Assembly (NCBI GenBank): GCA_964454005.1
Contig: CAYVQE010000001.1
Span: forward strand, 95,521 to 159,520
From: CAYVQE01 sp964454005
GTDB lineage: Bacteria; Myxococcota; B64-G9
Length of the DNA: 64,000 bases
Direction: 5' to 3'
This document shows, piece after piece, positions 16,423 through 24,470 of this stretch (positions are counted from its first letter, which is position 1; the number at the start of each line of letters is the position of its first letter). Under the pieces are notes generated by a model that was not told the DNA's origin, ran no database searches, and saw nothing but the letters and a program-made list of their open reading frames with translations. The translations under genes were made by a program, and so were the position numbers.

Positions 16423-17354
16423 TGGTCCGGGGCTGGCGGGTGGCAACCTGCGCGATCTGCGTGGACCTGGACCCGGTCGCCTGCTACCTGGACAAACGCG
16501 GCCTCGTGCCGGGACCGACGACGGATCTCAACGCGGTGTATGCGGAGGGGCTGGACCGTTTTCTGGAACTGTTCGACGAATTTGGAATCCGGGCCACTCT
16601 GTTCGTGGTGGGCCGAGACGGCAAGCGGCCGGACAACGCCGCCCGACTGCGGGCGGCCGCGGCGGCCGGGCACGAGATAGCCAATCACAGCTTCAGCCAC
16701 CCGCCCAGCCTGGCAAGGCTCGCCCCCCACGCGCTCGATGACGAGGTGCGGCGGGCGGGCGATGACCTGCAAGCGACCATCGGCCAGCCGGTGGTGGGCT
16801 TCAGGGCGCCGGGCTGGAACGTGAGCCGCGGACTGTACCGCTGCCTCGAACGGCTCGGCTACGCCTACGACAGCTCCCTGGTGCCCCTGCCCGTCAAGGC
16901 GTGGGCCATTCGCTTTCTGCACGGGCTGGGACGGCGGACGCCGTCACCGCTGTTCCAGGGGCAGGCCATCTGGCCCAGCCCCCCCGGCCACCCCTACCGG
17001 GTCGATCCGGAGCGGCCCTGGCGAGCCGGCCAGGCCGCGCTGTGGGAGATCCCCTGCGGCTTCGCCCCCTGGCCCCCGGTTCCGCTGAACATGACCAGCT
17101 TGGCGATGCTCGGCAACGGCTTTGCGAGGACGCTGCTGGTCGAGGCCTATCGACTGGTGTCCGGCGTGCCGGTGTTCACCTTCCACGGCCTGGACCTGGT
17201 GGACGCCGGGCGCTCCATTGGCCCCATCGGTTTGCACAAGCCAGGGCTGGACGCCTCCGTCACGGCCAAGCGCGAGGCGGTCCGCCGGGTGCTCGGGGCA
17301 TTGCTGCGCGGGCGGACGTCGTCGACCCTGCGTGATCTGGTGTCGACACTGTGA
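16422..17354 (+). CDS. Polysaccharide deacetylase (CE4, NodB-like)
   Basis: 310 aa. NodB homology motifs: Val-Asp-Leu-Asp (metal/base Asp), 'Arg-Ala-Thr-Leu-Phe-Val-Val-Gly', Gly-His-Glu-Ile-Ala-Asn-His-Ser-Phe-Ser-His (the H-S/T-x-x-H zinc site), and 'Gly-Phe-Arg-Ala-Pro-Gly-Trp'. Such enzymes remove N- or O-acetyl groups from glycans or sugar lipids. No signal peptide is obvious, so it may act on a cytoplasmic or membrane-facing intermediate. The ATG at 16422 overlaps the GT2 stop (TGATG); a GTG at 16419 is equally possible. Co-transcription with the GT2 gene suggests one glycan pathway. Confidence 0.82.
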   Translation: MVRGWRVATCAICVDLDPVACYLDKRGLVPGPTTDLNAVYAEGLDRFLELFDEFGIRATLFVVGRDGKRPDNAARLRAAAAAGHEIANHSFSHPPSLARLAPHALDDEVRRAGDDLQATIGQPVVGFRAPGWNVSRGLYRCLERLGYAYDSSLVPLPVKAWAIRFLHGLGRRTPSPLFQGQAIWPSPPGHPYRVDPERPWRAGQAALWEIPCGFAPWPPVPLNMTSLAMLGNGFARTLLVEAYRLVSGVPVFTFHGLDLVDAGRSIGPIGLHKPGLDASVTAKREAVRRVLGALLRGRTSSTLRDLVSTL

Positions 17355-17371
17355 TATCGTCGGGTGATAAC
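17343..17371 (+). promoter_or_regulatory. Promoter for secreted Cys-containing protein
   Basis: TCGACA (17343-17348), 17 bp, GATAAC (17366-17371), overlapping the 3' end of the deacetylase gene. The start at 17417 has a CGGAG ribosome site. Confidence 0.4.
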
Positions 17372-17416
17372 GCAGTTTGCTACTGAATCCGGGCAGCTGA
17401 AGCACGGAGTGTTGGA

Positions 17417-18427
17417 ATGATGACTGGCCACACATCCGCCGGCACCGGCGCCGCGCTCCGAGCGACACTGTGTCTGGCGCTGATCGCCGTCGCTCTGGGC
17501 TCCGGCCCCGTCCGGGCGGGCTACTGCGCGGGTGACAAAGCGCGCCTCCGGACGACCCTGGAACGCCTGAGCCACACGCTGCACATGGCGGCGCAAGGGG
17601 CCCGGATCGCGGTCCGACACGTGGGCCTGAAGACCCGGACGGCCGTCATCCAGCTGGCGCTGTGGAACCTGCACTGCCAATCTCACCAGCGCCTGGCCGA
17701 AGGCCTGGCCGCAGACGAGCGGCCCTCTCCGGCCGGGCTCGCCCAGTCCCTGCGCCCGCTGTGGAACCGGTCCGTCGAGCTGCGCCGGGGTCTCGATTGG
17801 CAGGCGGGCGAGGCCGCCCCCGCGCTTGAAGAGGCCGTGCGACTGAGCCTGGCGGCCAGGATCGGTTGCCGCGCCATCCGGAACGCCGATCCCGGAGCCT
17901 GCCAGCCGCTGGAAGAGCTGTTGCCGGTCCGATTCGATGGCTGCCAGCAGGACGCCGTGCTCATGGGTGCACTCCTGTCTCACCGCTGTGAACCGGAGGT
18001 GGTAGATCGCATCGCCTCTAAGGTAGATGTCCCTGCCGATGCCCTACGGGCCTATTGCCGGGCCGTCGCCGGGTCGGATCCGATGGCCTGCGAGCGGGTC
18101 CCCGGCCTGCCGCCCGGCGAGGTGCCTGCGTGCAAGGCCTTGGCCGCGCGTAGGGAGGAGGCATGTGGGGGCACGTCCGGACGAGAGGATCGGTCTGCCG
18201 CCTGCCGGCGTCAGGTCCGCATGCATGCGGTAATCCAGGGACGCCTGGTGGACTGGGAGGCCCTGAGGAGAGCCGGCGTGGGGGTCCTGGACAGAGCCCA
18301 CCTGGTATCAGGGCGGGACCGTTCCCGGCCCTGCGCCGAAATCGCTCTGTTGGTGCATGATATCCTGGCCGCCCGGTTCTTCGACCTCCACAGCTGGCGC
18401 GGCCTGCCCTTGCCCCGCCTCTGGTAG
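17417..18427 (+). CDS. Secreted hypothetical protein, Cys-containing and helical
   Basis: 336 aa. A signal peptide is evident (Met-Met-Thr-Gly-His ... Leu-Ala-Leu-Ile-Ala-Val-Ala-Leu ... Arg-Ala-Gly), with cleavage near residue 34. The mature part is helical with about 14 cysteines. It repeats the phrase Ala-(Ile/Val)-x2-x-Asp-Pro-x-(Ala)-Cys twice (near residues 157 and 218), suggesting a duplicated helical Cys motif seen in periplasmic proteins of myxobacteria. No enzymatic motif was found. The last 120 bases overlap the convergent membrane protein gene. Confidence 0.6.
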   Translation: MMTGHTSAGTGAALRATLCLALIAVALGSGPVRAGYCAGDKARLRTTLERLSHTLHMAAQGARIAVRHVGLKTRTAVIQLALWNLHCQSHQRLAEGLAADERPSPAGLAQSLRPLWNRSVELRRGLDWQAGEAAPALEEAVRLSLAARIGCRAIRNADPGACQPLEELLPVRFDGCQQDAVLMGALLSHRCEPEVVDRIASKVDVPADALRAYCRAVAGSDPMACERVPGLPPGEVPACKALAARREEACGGTSGREDRSAACRRQVRMHAVIQGRLVDWEALRRAGVGVLDRAHLVSGRDRSRPCAEIALLVHDILAARFFDLHSWRGLPLPRLW

Positions 18428-20614
18428 CGCCCCGTTCCCAGCCGGATCCCTGGGCGTAGGCTGCTCCGGCGCCCGTCCGTCCGGCTCGCACCTGAACAGT
18501 TGCAGGTGGTCCCATTTGCCCCGGGCCTGGCAGCTGCCGGCCAGGTGATCGAGCAGGTCCTGGTTTGCGAAGTGGTCGGTGTAGACGAACCAGAAGGGCT
18601 CGCCGGTGTGGCGGCGCAAGTTTGCCAGGCTGAGTGACTTCCAGCCCGGACGCATCCTGGGCATGGACGTCAGGCTAAAAAGTCGCCTGCCCTGGTGGCG
18701 GCAGCTGATCGCGTCGGATTCGTCCCGGGAGCAGGTCCGATAGGCGGACAGCGGTTCGGGGAACAGGTAATAGAGCAGGATGGTGTGGAGGCTGTTGGGA
18801 TCGGTGATGACGGTGTCCGGTCCTCCGGCCGCTGCGACGGTCTCGGCCAGACGCTCGTAGAGGGCATGATCGTTCCTGTTGTAGATCGCCGGCAGGCTGC
18901 GATGGAATTCGGCCGCTTGGCCCGCGAGGGTGAGGCAGAGCGCGAACAGGCCCACCTTTCTCCAGACCGGGCCGATCCGGCTGACCGGGCCGGACGAAGC
19001 GCCCAGACCCAATCCACCGGCAACCACCAGCAGGGCAGCCAGCGGCAGGAGGTAGATCAGGTAGTAGGGCTTGAGCCTGACGACGAACACACCCACCAGC
19101 ACCACGCCGACCGCCATGCCCAGCAGGGCCAGGATCAGCAAGCCCTCTGGCCGCGAGCGCCGGAACAGGCACAGCCGGACCGCGCCGGCGATGCCGAGCA
19201 GGCCCCACAGCATCCCGGCCAGGCCGGCCGGGGCGAGCAAGCCCATCAGCTCCGCCAGGAACTCGCCCGGCTGGCGGTCTCCCCATAGGTGCTGCGGGTA
19301 CAGGCTGGCCACCTGGCGGGTTTCCTGGTCGCCCGCGAAGACCCGGAAGAAGTCGATCAAGGCCGGGACGGACAGCAGGGCGGCCACCGCGGCCGCTATC
19401 CAGACCCCCTTGAGTCGGGCCTGTCTGCCGTGGACGAGCAGAACCAGGGCGTGGGCACCAGCGATCAGCACGGCCATGTAGTAGCTGTAGAGCATGGCCG
19501 TCTCGGCCAGCACCAGGCCGGTCAGCACGCCCGGCGTTGGTGACCGCAGGCTGCGCACCAGCAGGTGCGACGACAACAGGGCAAGGGTCAAAAACAGCGT
19601 GACGTCGCTGACGTCCCGCGAGTGGAACAGGAACGGGACCGAAAGGCCGAGTAACCCGACCGCCACCAGGGCTCGCAGGCCGCCCAGTATGGGACGGCTG
19701 AACAGGAACAGGGCGACGGCCGTCGTCAGCGAGAACAAGACCGCCGGCAAGCGGGTGATCCACTCGGCGTGCCCGAAGCGCAGAAAGAAGTGCAGCACCA
19801 CATAGAACAGCTGGGGGTGGCGCGCGTCGTCGTAGTGGTGGGCCAGGATGTCGCCCAGATCCAGGCTGGCGAAGAACACCCGTTGGGTGGCGTAGTCGCC
19901 GTCGAAGGGGATGTCCAAATGCAGCAGGCGGGCCGCGGCCATGGGCACCAGCATGGCCATCAGCAGCGGCCAGGGATGGCGATCGATCCAGGCCGCGGCT
20001 CGCTGCAGCGCCGGGGCGGTCCGGTCCAGCGACAGCAGGAGGGCCAGGAGCAGCCCGAACAGGCCGCCCGTCAGCATCCAGGACCACGGGATGGCCGAGA
20101 GGAGGTCATCGTCCTGCTGCCCCGGTCCCCGGGGGTGGCAAACGATCCATGGCGAACGTTCGAAGGCGCCGTCCACCGCCGCGGCCACCTGGAGCAAACC
20201 GCGGCGTTGCAGAGTGGTCAGGGCAACCGGTTCGGCGATGGGCGAGTAGCTGAACCACCGTCCGTGGTCAGGCCCAGCCTCTGCTTCCAGGTCCAGTAGG
20301 GCGATCCGGACCGTTTCCTCCGGGCCGGTCCTGAAAGCGATCACCAGGCGATCCCGATCGATGTCGGCCGACTGGAAGGTCCAGCCTTCGGGCGCGGCGC
20401 GGGCCAGTTCGCCGCGCTCGACCAGCGCGGAGACCACTTGGCCGGCGCTCGGTGGCAGGCAGCGAGGCCCGTCCGCGCGGGCCGCGCCCGCCAGCAGGAA
20501 GAGCGTGCCGACCGCGCAGGCCAGCAGCGAGACTCTGCCGCTCCCGCGGGTCGGACGAGAGCGCGGGCGGGCAAAGAAGCGGCAGAGCAGCGAGCGGTGC
20601 GCGCGGGAGGGCAT
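18308..20614 (-). CDS. Membrane glycosyltransferase-like protein (GT39/PMT type)
   Basis: 768 aa. An N-terminal signal/anchor (residues ~28-48) and a ~120-residue extracytoplasmic region precede about ten membrane helices. After the next helices a loop reads Phe-Asp-Gly-Asp-Tyr-Ala, with a later 'His-Pro-Gln-Leu-Phe-Tyr' and 'Ser-Arg-Asp-Val-Ser-Asp'. This matches the GT39/ArnT pattern of an acidic loop and an H-P-P-L-Y-like motif. It would use a lipid-linked sugar made by a GT2 such as 15634-16422. A soluble tail with Cys pairs ends the protein. The final ~40 residues are low-complexity and overlap the convergent gene at 17417-18427. Confidence 0.65.
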   Translation of the reverse strand: MPSRAHRSLLCRFFARPRSRPTRGSGRVSLLACAVGTLFLLAGAARADGPRCLPPSAGQVVSALVERGELARAAPEGWTFQSADIDRDRLVIAFRTGPEETVRIALLDLEAEAGPDHGRWFSYSPIAEPVALTTLQRRGLLQVAAAVDGAFERSPWIVCHPRGPGQQDDDLLSAIPWSWMLTGGLFGLLLALLLSLDRTAPALQRAAAWIDRHPWPLLMAMLVPMAAARLLHLDIPFDGDYATQRVFFASLDLGDILAHHYDDARHPQLFYVVLHFFLRFGHAEWITRLPAVLFSLTTAVALFLFSRPILGGLRALVAVGLLGLSVPFLFHSRDVSDVTLFLTLALLSSHLLVRSLRSPTPGVLTGLVLAETAMLYSYYMAVLIAGAHALVLLVHGRQARLKGVWIAAAVAALLSVPALIDFFRVFAGDQETRQVASLYPQHLWGDRQPGEFLAELMGLLAPAGLAGMLWGLLGIAGAVRLCLFRRSRPEGLLILALLGMAVGVVLVGVFVVRLKPYYLIYLLPLAALLVVAGGLGLGASSGPVSRIGPVWRKVGLFALCLTLAGQAAEFHRSLPAIYNRNDHALYERLAETVAAAGGPDTVITDPNSLHTILLYYLFPEPLSAYRTCSRDESDAISCRHQGRRLFSLTSMPRMRPGWKSLSLANLRRHTGEPFWFVYTDHFANQDLLDHLAGSCQARGKWDHLQLFRCEPDGRAPEQPTPRDPAGNGALPEAGQGQAAPAVEVEEPGGQDIMHQQSDFGAGPGTVPP

Positions 20615-20622
20615 CGCCGAGC

Positions 20623-20651
20623 ATGGTAGCCGCCCGATTGGCGAGACTCAA
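20623..20651 (-). promoter_or_regulatory. Promoter, near-leaderless, for membrane glycosyltransferase
   Basis: Minus strand: TTGAGT (20651-20646), 17 bp, TACCAT (20628-20623); ATG at 20614 is eight bases past the -10, with no Shine-Dalgarno. Confidence 0.45.
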
Positions 20652-20729
20652 GCACCAGCGAGAGCGTTGATATGGTCCATGCCCCGGGGTGTTGTGGTAC
20701 CCTGGGCGACGAGAGGAGACGTGTGGCCC

Positions 20730-22541
20730 ATGACCTCTGGCCCCAACCCCGACCCGGGCGCCCGCAGACGGGTGCTGCTGAAGGTCGGGTACGCCTGCAA
20801 CAACAACTGCGCGTTCTGCCATTCCAGCCCGCACCGGGGGCAGGACTCCCCCACCCCGGCGCTGCTGTCCAAGATCGACGCCGCCCGGGGCCTGGGCGCC
20901 GGGGGGGTGGTGTTGTCGGGCGGCGAGCCAACCATCCGCAAGGACCTGCTCACCCTGGTCGAGGCCATCGCCCAGCGCGGCCTGCGTCCCGGATTGGTCA
21001 CCAACGCCCGGGCCCTGGCCTACCCGGGCCTGGTGGACGCCCTGGCTGGGCACGGTTTGGATTATGTCTACCTGTCGCTCTGCGGGCCGGATGCCCGCAC
21101 CCACGACCGACTGGTCCGGGCCGAAGCCTTCGAGCAGACCTTGCAGGCCCTGTCCCATCTAAGGGGAAAGGTAAAAGAAGTCACGGTCAACGTCGTCATC
21201 CTGGAGGCCAACCTGGATCGGCTGCCCCGGTTCGGCGATCTGCTCCAGGGGCTCGGTCCTCTGCGGTTGAAGCTCTCGTTGGTGGAGCCCGAAGGATCGG
21301 TCCTGGAAGACTTCGACGGCCTGGTGCCATCCCTTGCGCGGGCCTCCCGGGCGGTCCAGGGGGCGGTGGAGGCCATAGGGCGCGCTCACCCCGATCTGCC
21401 CCTGGCCGTGGACGGCTTCCCGCTCTGCATGCTGCCGGGCCTCGAATCCCTGGATGCCGGTTTGCGGGACGACGGAATCTTCGCCATGTCCGATGCCTTC
21501 GAGGCGGGCTTCTTCCCGGTGGACGACGCCCACCGCGGATTCGGCCGGCGTTGCGCCCGCTGCAGCCTGCGCAGGCGGTGTCGCGGGGTGTTCAAGACCT
21601 ACCTGGACAAGCGCGGCGAAGTCGAGTTGGAGCCCGTGACCCGGGTGGTGTCCAACTCCTTCCAGATCGTCGCCCGCGGGCCCGGGGAGCGATTTCAGGT
21701 GACCGCCTGCCCGGTGCGGGCCGGACAGGCGCCGCCCCCGGATCCGGTGCGGGAATTGCTGGTCCAGTCCGGTCGCGGCCGGGCGGTACGGGCGGATGCT
21801 GGCACGCGCGACTTCTCGGACGAGAGCCTGCGCGTGGCGCTGCGGGACCGGGGCCAGGTCTACTTGCCGGCGCCCGATCTGGACCAGGCCACCGACTTCG
21901 CCAGCCAACTGGCGCGGCTCGAACTGGCGGCGACCTGCCGGCGCTGCCCGCGCCGCGGCGAGTGCGGCGGGTACTGGAGGCCGCTGGCCCGGCCGGCCTT
22001 CGAGGGTGCGAAGCGCCTGATCGACGAGCGGCTCGCCCGGCTGGCCGGGCGCGTGCTGGACGTGGGCTGCGGCGCGGCACCCTACGCCGCCGCCCTAAAA
22101 CCGGCTCTGCGGGCGGGGCGGCTCGAGTACGTGGGCATCGATCCCGACCTGCCCACCGCTCGGCTCAATCCCCCCAAGACCCTGTTGCCCGAGCGGCTCG
22201 AATCGTTCCACTGGAGCGGGGAGCCCTTCGACGCCATCGTGGCCCTGCGCAGCCTCAACCACCTCCCGGATCCCCTCGAAGGCTTGCGCAAGATGGCCGC
22301 CCTTACCGAACCCGGGGGCCGAGTTCTCGTCGCCGAGGACGTCATCTTCGGCCTGGTTCGCACCGGCGCGCAAGCGGCCCGCATCGCCACCAGATCCGAT
22401 CTGGCCTTCGAACACTACCTCAACCTGGATGCCGGGGAGGTCGTCGAACTCGCCGCCGACGCCGGGCTGAACTGCATCGAGCAGATCGGAGTCGAGCGAA
22501 CGGGATGTACGCTGTGGGTGCTGGAACTCCGGCGGGTGTGA
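20730..22541 (+). CDS. Radical SAM protein fused to a SAM-dependent methyltransferase
   Basis: 603 aa. Cys23-Asn-Asn-Asn-Cys27-Ala-Phe-Cys30, 'Ser-Gly-Gly-Glu-Pro-Thr' and 'Val-Thr-Asn-Ala' define the radical SAM core. Two copies of the tail motif follow: Cys-Ala-Arg-Cys-x5-Cys-Arg-Gly-Val-Phe near residue 275 and Cys-Arg-Arg-Cys-x5-Cys-Gly-Gly-Tyr-Trp near residue 405. From residue ~440 a class I methyltransferase begins: Val-Leu-Asp-Val-Gly-Cys-Gly, 'Gly-Ile-Asp-Pro-Asp', 'Leu-Asn-His-Leu'. Start ATG 20730 is a choice; the in-frame GTG at 20721 sits too close to its AGGAG. It ends three bases from the convergent (Ser-His-Gly) repeat gene, so a role in that system is possible but unproven. 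Confidence 0.8.
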   Translation: MTSGPNPDPGARRRVLLKVGYACNNNCAFCHSSPHRGQDSPTPALLSKIDAARGLGAGGVVLSGGEPTIRKDLLTLVEAIAQRGLRPGLVTNARALAYPGLVDALAGHGLDYVYLSLCGPDARTHDRLVRAEAFEQTLQALSHLRGKVKEVTVNVVILEANLDRLPRFGDLLQGLGPLRLKLSLVEPEGSVLEDFDGLVPSLARASRAVQGAVEAIGRAHPDLPLAVDGFPLCMLPGLESLDAGLRDDGIFAMSDAFEAGFFPVDDAHRGFGRRCARCSLRRRCRGVFKTYLDKRGEVELEPVTRVVSNSFQIVARGPGERFQVTACPVRAGQAPPPDPVRELLVQSGRGRAVRADAGTRDFSDESLRVALRDRGQVYLPAPDLDQATDFASQLARLELAATCRRCPRRGECGGYWRPLARPAFEGAKRLIDERLARLAGRVLDVGCGAAPYAAALKPALRAGRLEYVGIDPDLPTARLNPPKTLLPERLESFHWSGEPFDAIVALRSLNHLPDPLEGLRKMAALTEPGGRVLVAEDVIFGLVRTGAQAARIATRSDLAFEHYLNLDAGEVVELAADAGLNCIEQIGVERTGCTLWVLELRRV

Positions 22542-22544
22542 GTG

Positions 22545-22931
22545 TTACCAGGAGCCGTGGGAGCCGTGGGAACCGTGGGAGCCGTGGGAACCGTGGGAAC
22601 CATGGGAGCCGTGGGAACCGTGGGAACCGTGGGAACCGTGGGAACCGTGGGAACCGTGGGAACCGTGGGAACCATGGGAACCGTGGGAACCGTGGGAGCA
22701 GTGGGTGAGTTCCTCGCGCTTCGGTAGCCTGCGGTGCGGATCCCGGGGCAGCTTGCCCTTGGGCACGGCTGCCTTGGCCTTGCCCGATGTGGCGACCGCA
22801 GCGCCGGCGCCCAGCAGCAGCAGCGCGGTTCCCGACGAAGCCAGCGCGTCTCGCCGTGTCAGCTTCTTCTCTTCCTCGGTCAGGAAGGTAGTCGCGTCCT
22901 GCTCAAGTTTCGGGAACTTGTCCTTGGACAT
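22545..22931 (-). CDS. His-Xaa-Ser-type repeat peptide (HxsA-like RiPP precursor) with Tat-like leader
   Basis: 128 aa. Residues 1-22 are charged; 25-55 form a twin-arginine-type signal (Leu-Thr-Arg-Arg-Asp-Ala-Leu, then a hydrophobic stretch ending Lys-Ala-Lys-Ala-Ala). Residues 56-78 are basic and end Thr-His-Cys. Residues 79-126 are sixteen perfect Ser-His-Gly triplets, and the protein ends Ser-Trp. Read in phase this is a His-Gly-Ser array, i.e. the His-Xaa-Ser signature of the Hxs system. An HxsB-like radical SAM maturase lies directly upstream. The ribosome site GGAGGAG precedes the ATG at 22931, and the gene has its own promoter. Inferred role: a ribosomal peptide modified in the cytoplasm by HxsB, then exported by Tat. 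The chemical modification is not known. Confidence 0.8.
   Translation of the reverse strand: MSKDKFPKLEQDATTFLTEEEKKLTRRDALASSGTALLLLGAGAAVATSGKAKAAVPKGKLPRDPHRRLPKREELTHCSHGSHGSHGSHGSHGSHGSHGSHGSHGSHGSHGSHGSHGSHGSHGSHGSW
22551..22703 (-). repeat. 9-bp tandem repeat encoding (Ser-His-Gly)n
   Basis: About seventeen 9-bp units (TCC-CAC-GGN on the coding strand). Units differ only as GGT/GGC and CAC/CAT, all silent. The first unit is degenerate (Thr-His-Cys, with TGC where GGC would be). Confidence 0.9.
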
Positions 22932-22960
22932 GGCGCTCCTCCAGCTGCTGGATCCACTCC

Positions 22961-22990
22961 ATACTAGCTGGCAGAATCCCTACTTGTCAA
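22961..22990 (-). promoter_or_regulatory. Promoter of the repeat peptide gene
   Basis: Minus strand: consensus TTGACA (22990-22985), 18 bp, TAGTAT (22966-22961). The -35 lies inside the last codons of the hxsB-like gene, giving the precursor transcription independent of the maturase operon. Confidence 0.6.
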
Positions 22991-24470
22991 GCGGTCCGAG
23001 CCGCCGGTAGACGCTCGATCGATCGCGGCTCTCGGTCCATTTGCGGAAGATCTCTTCCACACCCGGCTGTTCGAGTCGTCTGAACAGGGTGTCGAACATC
23101 CCCTTCTGGATCAGGCAGCGGTCGTTTTCCGGGCAATGGGCCACCAGGTCGCCTTCCTGCACGTAGTTGTAGACCGGGCACACGCCGCAGAAGGGCGCGT
23201 AGGCGCACTCCGCGCAGCCGGGCAGGCACTCCACGCAGGAGGCCACGCACAGCGAGCGCAGCGCCGGATGGCGGATGATGTCGGCGTAGCCGTCGCGCTT
23301 GACGTCGCCGATGCAGAACAGGTCGTCGCCCATGGCCCCGACCATACGGCCCTCGTCGCAGGTATAGACCCGCCCGTCGTGGTTGTAGGCCAGCTGGCCG
23401 ATGCCGGCGCCGCAGGGTGAGCGCAGGTCCATGTAGTTCGGGTTGTCGTCGGTCAGGATGCGGGTCAGCATCAGGGAGGCCATCTTCTCCATGATCTCCA
23501 CACCCTGGCGGTTCTGCTCGATGATGTGATCCAGCGCCCGGGTCCAGAACCGCAGAAACTCCTCGGCCGTGTACCCTTCGCGGGCCCAGATTTGCTTGCC
23601 CATGCCGAAGGGGTTGAGCGGCCTGAGGTGGACCACCTTGTAACCCAGGCGGATGTACTCGTCGACGATGGCCTCCGGCCGGTCGAGCGCTGCGCGCGAT
23701 ACGGTGGCCAGCGCATTGACATAGGCCAGGGACGGGTCCAGACCGCGGGCCTCGTAGGCGGCGTCGAAGGCTTCGATCTGCTGCAGCGTGATGGCATGGG
23801 AGCTGCGCTGGCCGAAGCGGCGGGCCCGGTCGTGCAACTCGGCGGGGCCGTCGATCGAGGTGCAGACCATGACGCCGTGCTCGACCAGGAAGTCGATCTG
23901 CTCCTGCGTCAGCGTGCTCAGGTTGCTGACCAGGCTGAGGTAGAGGCTGCGGCCTTCCAGGTCGGCGCGGTTGTAGGCATCGCTGACCATGAACTCCAGC
24001 ACGTCGAAGTTCAGCGCCGGCTCGCCGCCCTGGAACTCGATGGTCAGCTCGGGGCTGGGGCTGTCGAAGATCGCATCCAGCACCTTCTCGGCGGTCTCCA
24101 GGTCCATGTCGTACTGTTCGAGGTGCTCGGCCTTGCGGCTGGCGTGGCAGTAGACGCAGGCCTGGTTGCAACGCAGGGTGAGGATGACGATGTGCAGGTT
24201 GGGACCCATGTAGAGGTGGTCCGAGCGGCGCCGGATCTTGTCCATCACCATCTGCTCGGACTCCGGCTGGCGCACCATGCCCCGCTCGACCAGCAGCTGC
24301 TGGGCCGGATCGTCGGCGGCCAGGGTGCCGGCCATGAAGTCGCCGAAAGCGGCCCGATCCAGCCAGGCGTACTGGCCGGCGTCGTTGGTGACCAGAACCC
24401 TGTTGCCCATCACCCGCCAGCGCAGCGGCATCAGGCAGGTGTTGTGTACTTCCGGAAGCTTCGCGCTCAT
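22980..24470 (-). CDS. hxsB: His-Xaa-Ser system radical SAM maturase (HxsB-like)
   Basis: 496 aa. The N-terminal ~70 residues match the HxsB pattern (Pro-Leu-Arg-Trp-Arg ... Val-Leu-Val-Thr-Asn-Asp-Ala-Gly ... Leu-Asp-Arg-Ala-Ala-Phe). Then Cys101-Asn-Gln-Ala-Cys105-Val-Tyr-Cys108 with 'Phe-Gln-Gly-Gly-Glu-Pro' and 'Ser-Ile-Asp-Gly'. The C-terminus is a full SPASM domain (Cys-Gly-Ala-Gly ... Tyr-Thr-Cys-Asp-Glu-Gly ... Cys-x2-Cys-x3-Cys-x2-Cys-x5-Cys-x2-Cys) for two auxiliary clusters. In the family HxsB acts with HxsC and HxsD on a His-Xaa-Ser peptide. ATGA overlap with the upstream HxsD-like gene gives the start. Assignment rests on pattern recognition and on the adjacent His-Gly-Ser array. 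Confidence 0.82.
   Translation of the reverse strand: MSAKLPEVHNTCLMPLRWRVMGNRVLVTNDAGQYAWLDRAAFGDFMAGTLAADDPAQQLLVERGMVRQPESEQMVMDKIRRRSDHLYMGPNLHIVILTLRCNQACVYCHASRKAEHLEQYDMDLETAEKVLDAIFDSPSPELTIEFQGGEPALNFDVLEFMVSDAYNRADLEGRSLYLSLVSNLSTLTQEQIDFLVEHGVMVCTSIDGPAELHDRARRFGQRSSHAITLQQIEAFDAAYEARGLDPSLAYVNALATVSRAALDRPEAIVDEYIRLGYKVVHLRPLNPFGMGKQIWAREGYTAEEFLRFWTRALDHIIEQNRQGVEIMEKMASLMLTRILTDDNPNYMDLRSPCGAGIGQLAYNHDGRVYTCDEGRMVGAMGDDLFCIGDVKRDGYADIIRHPALRSLCVASCVECLPGCAECAYAPFCGVCPVYNYVQEGDLVAHCPENDRCLIQKGMFDTLFRRLEQPGVEEIFRKWTESRDRSSVYRRLGPLDK

Noticed and set aside
22551..22703. Tandem repeat as CRISPR or VNTR
   Set aside because: Units are 9 bp without spacers and lie in phase within a coding gene.
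22542..22727. Plus-strand Val-Gly-Thr repeat peptide over the 9-bp array
   Set aside because: Antisense reading of the Ser-His-Gly array; residues vary (Ala/Thr, Val/Met) while the minus-strand product does not, and no start site is present.
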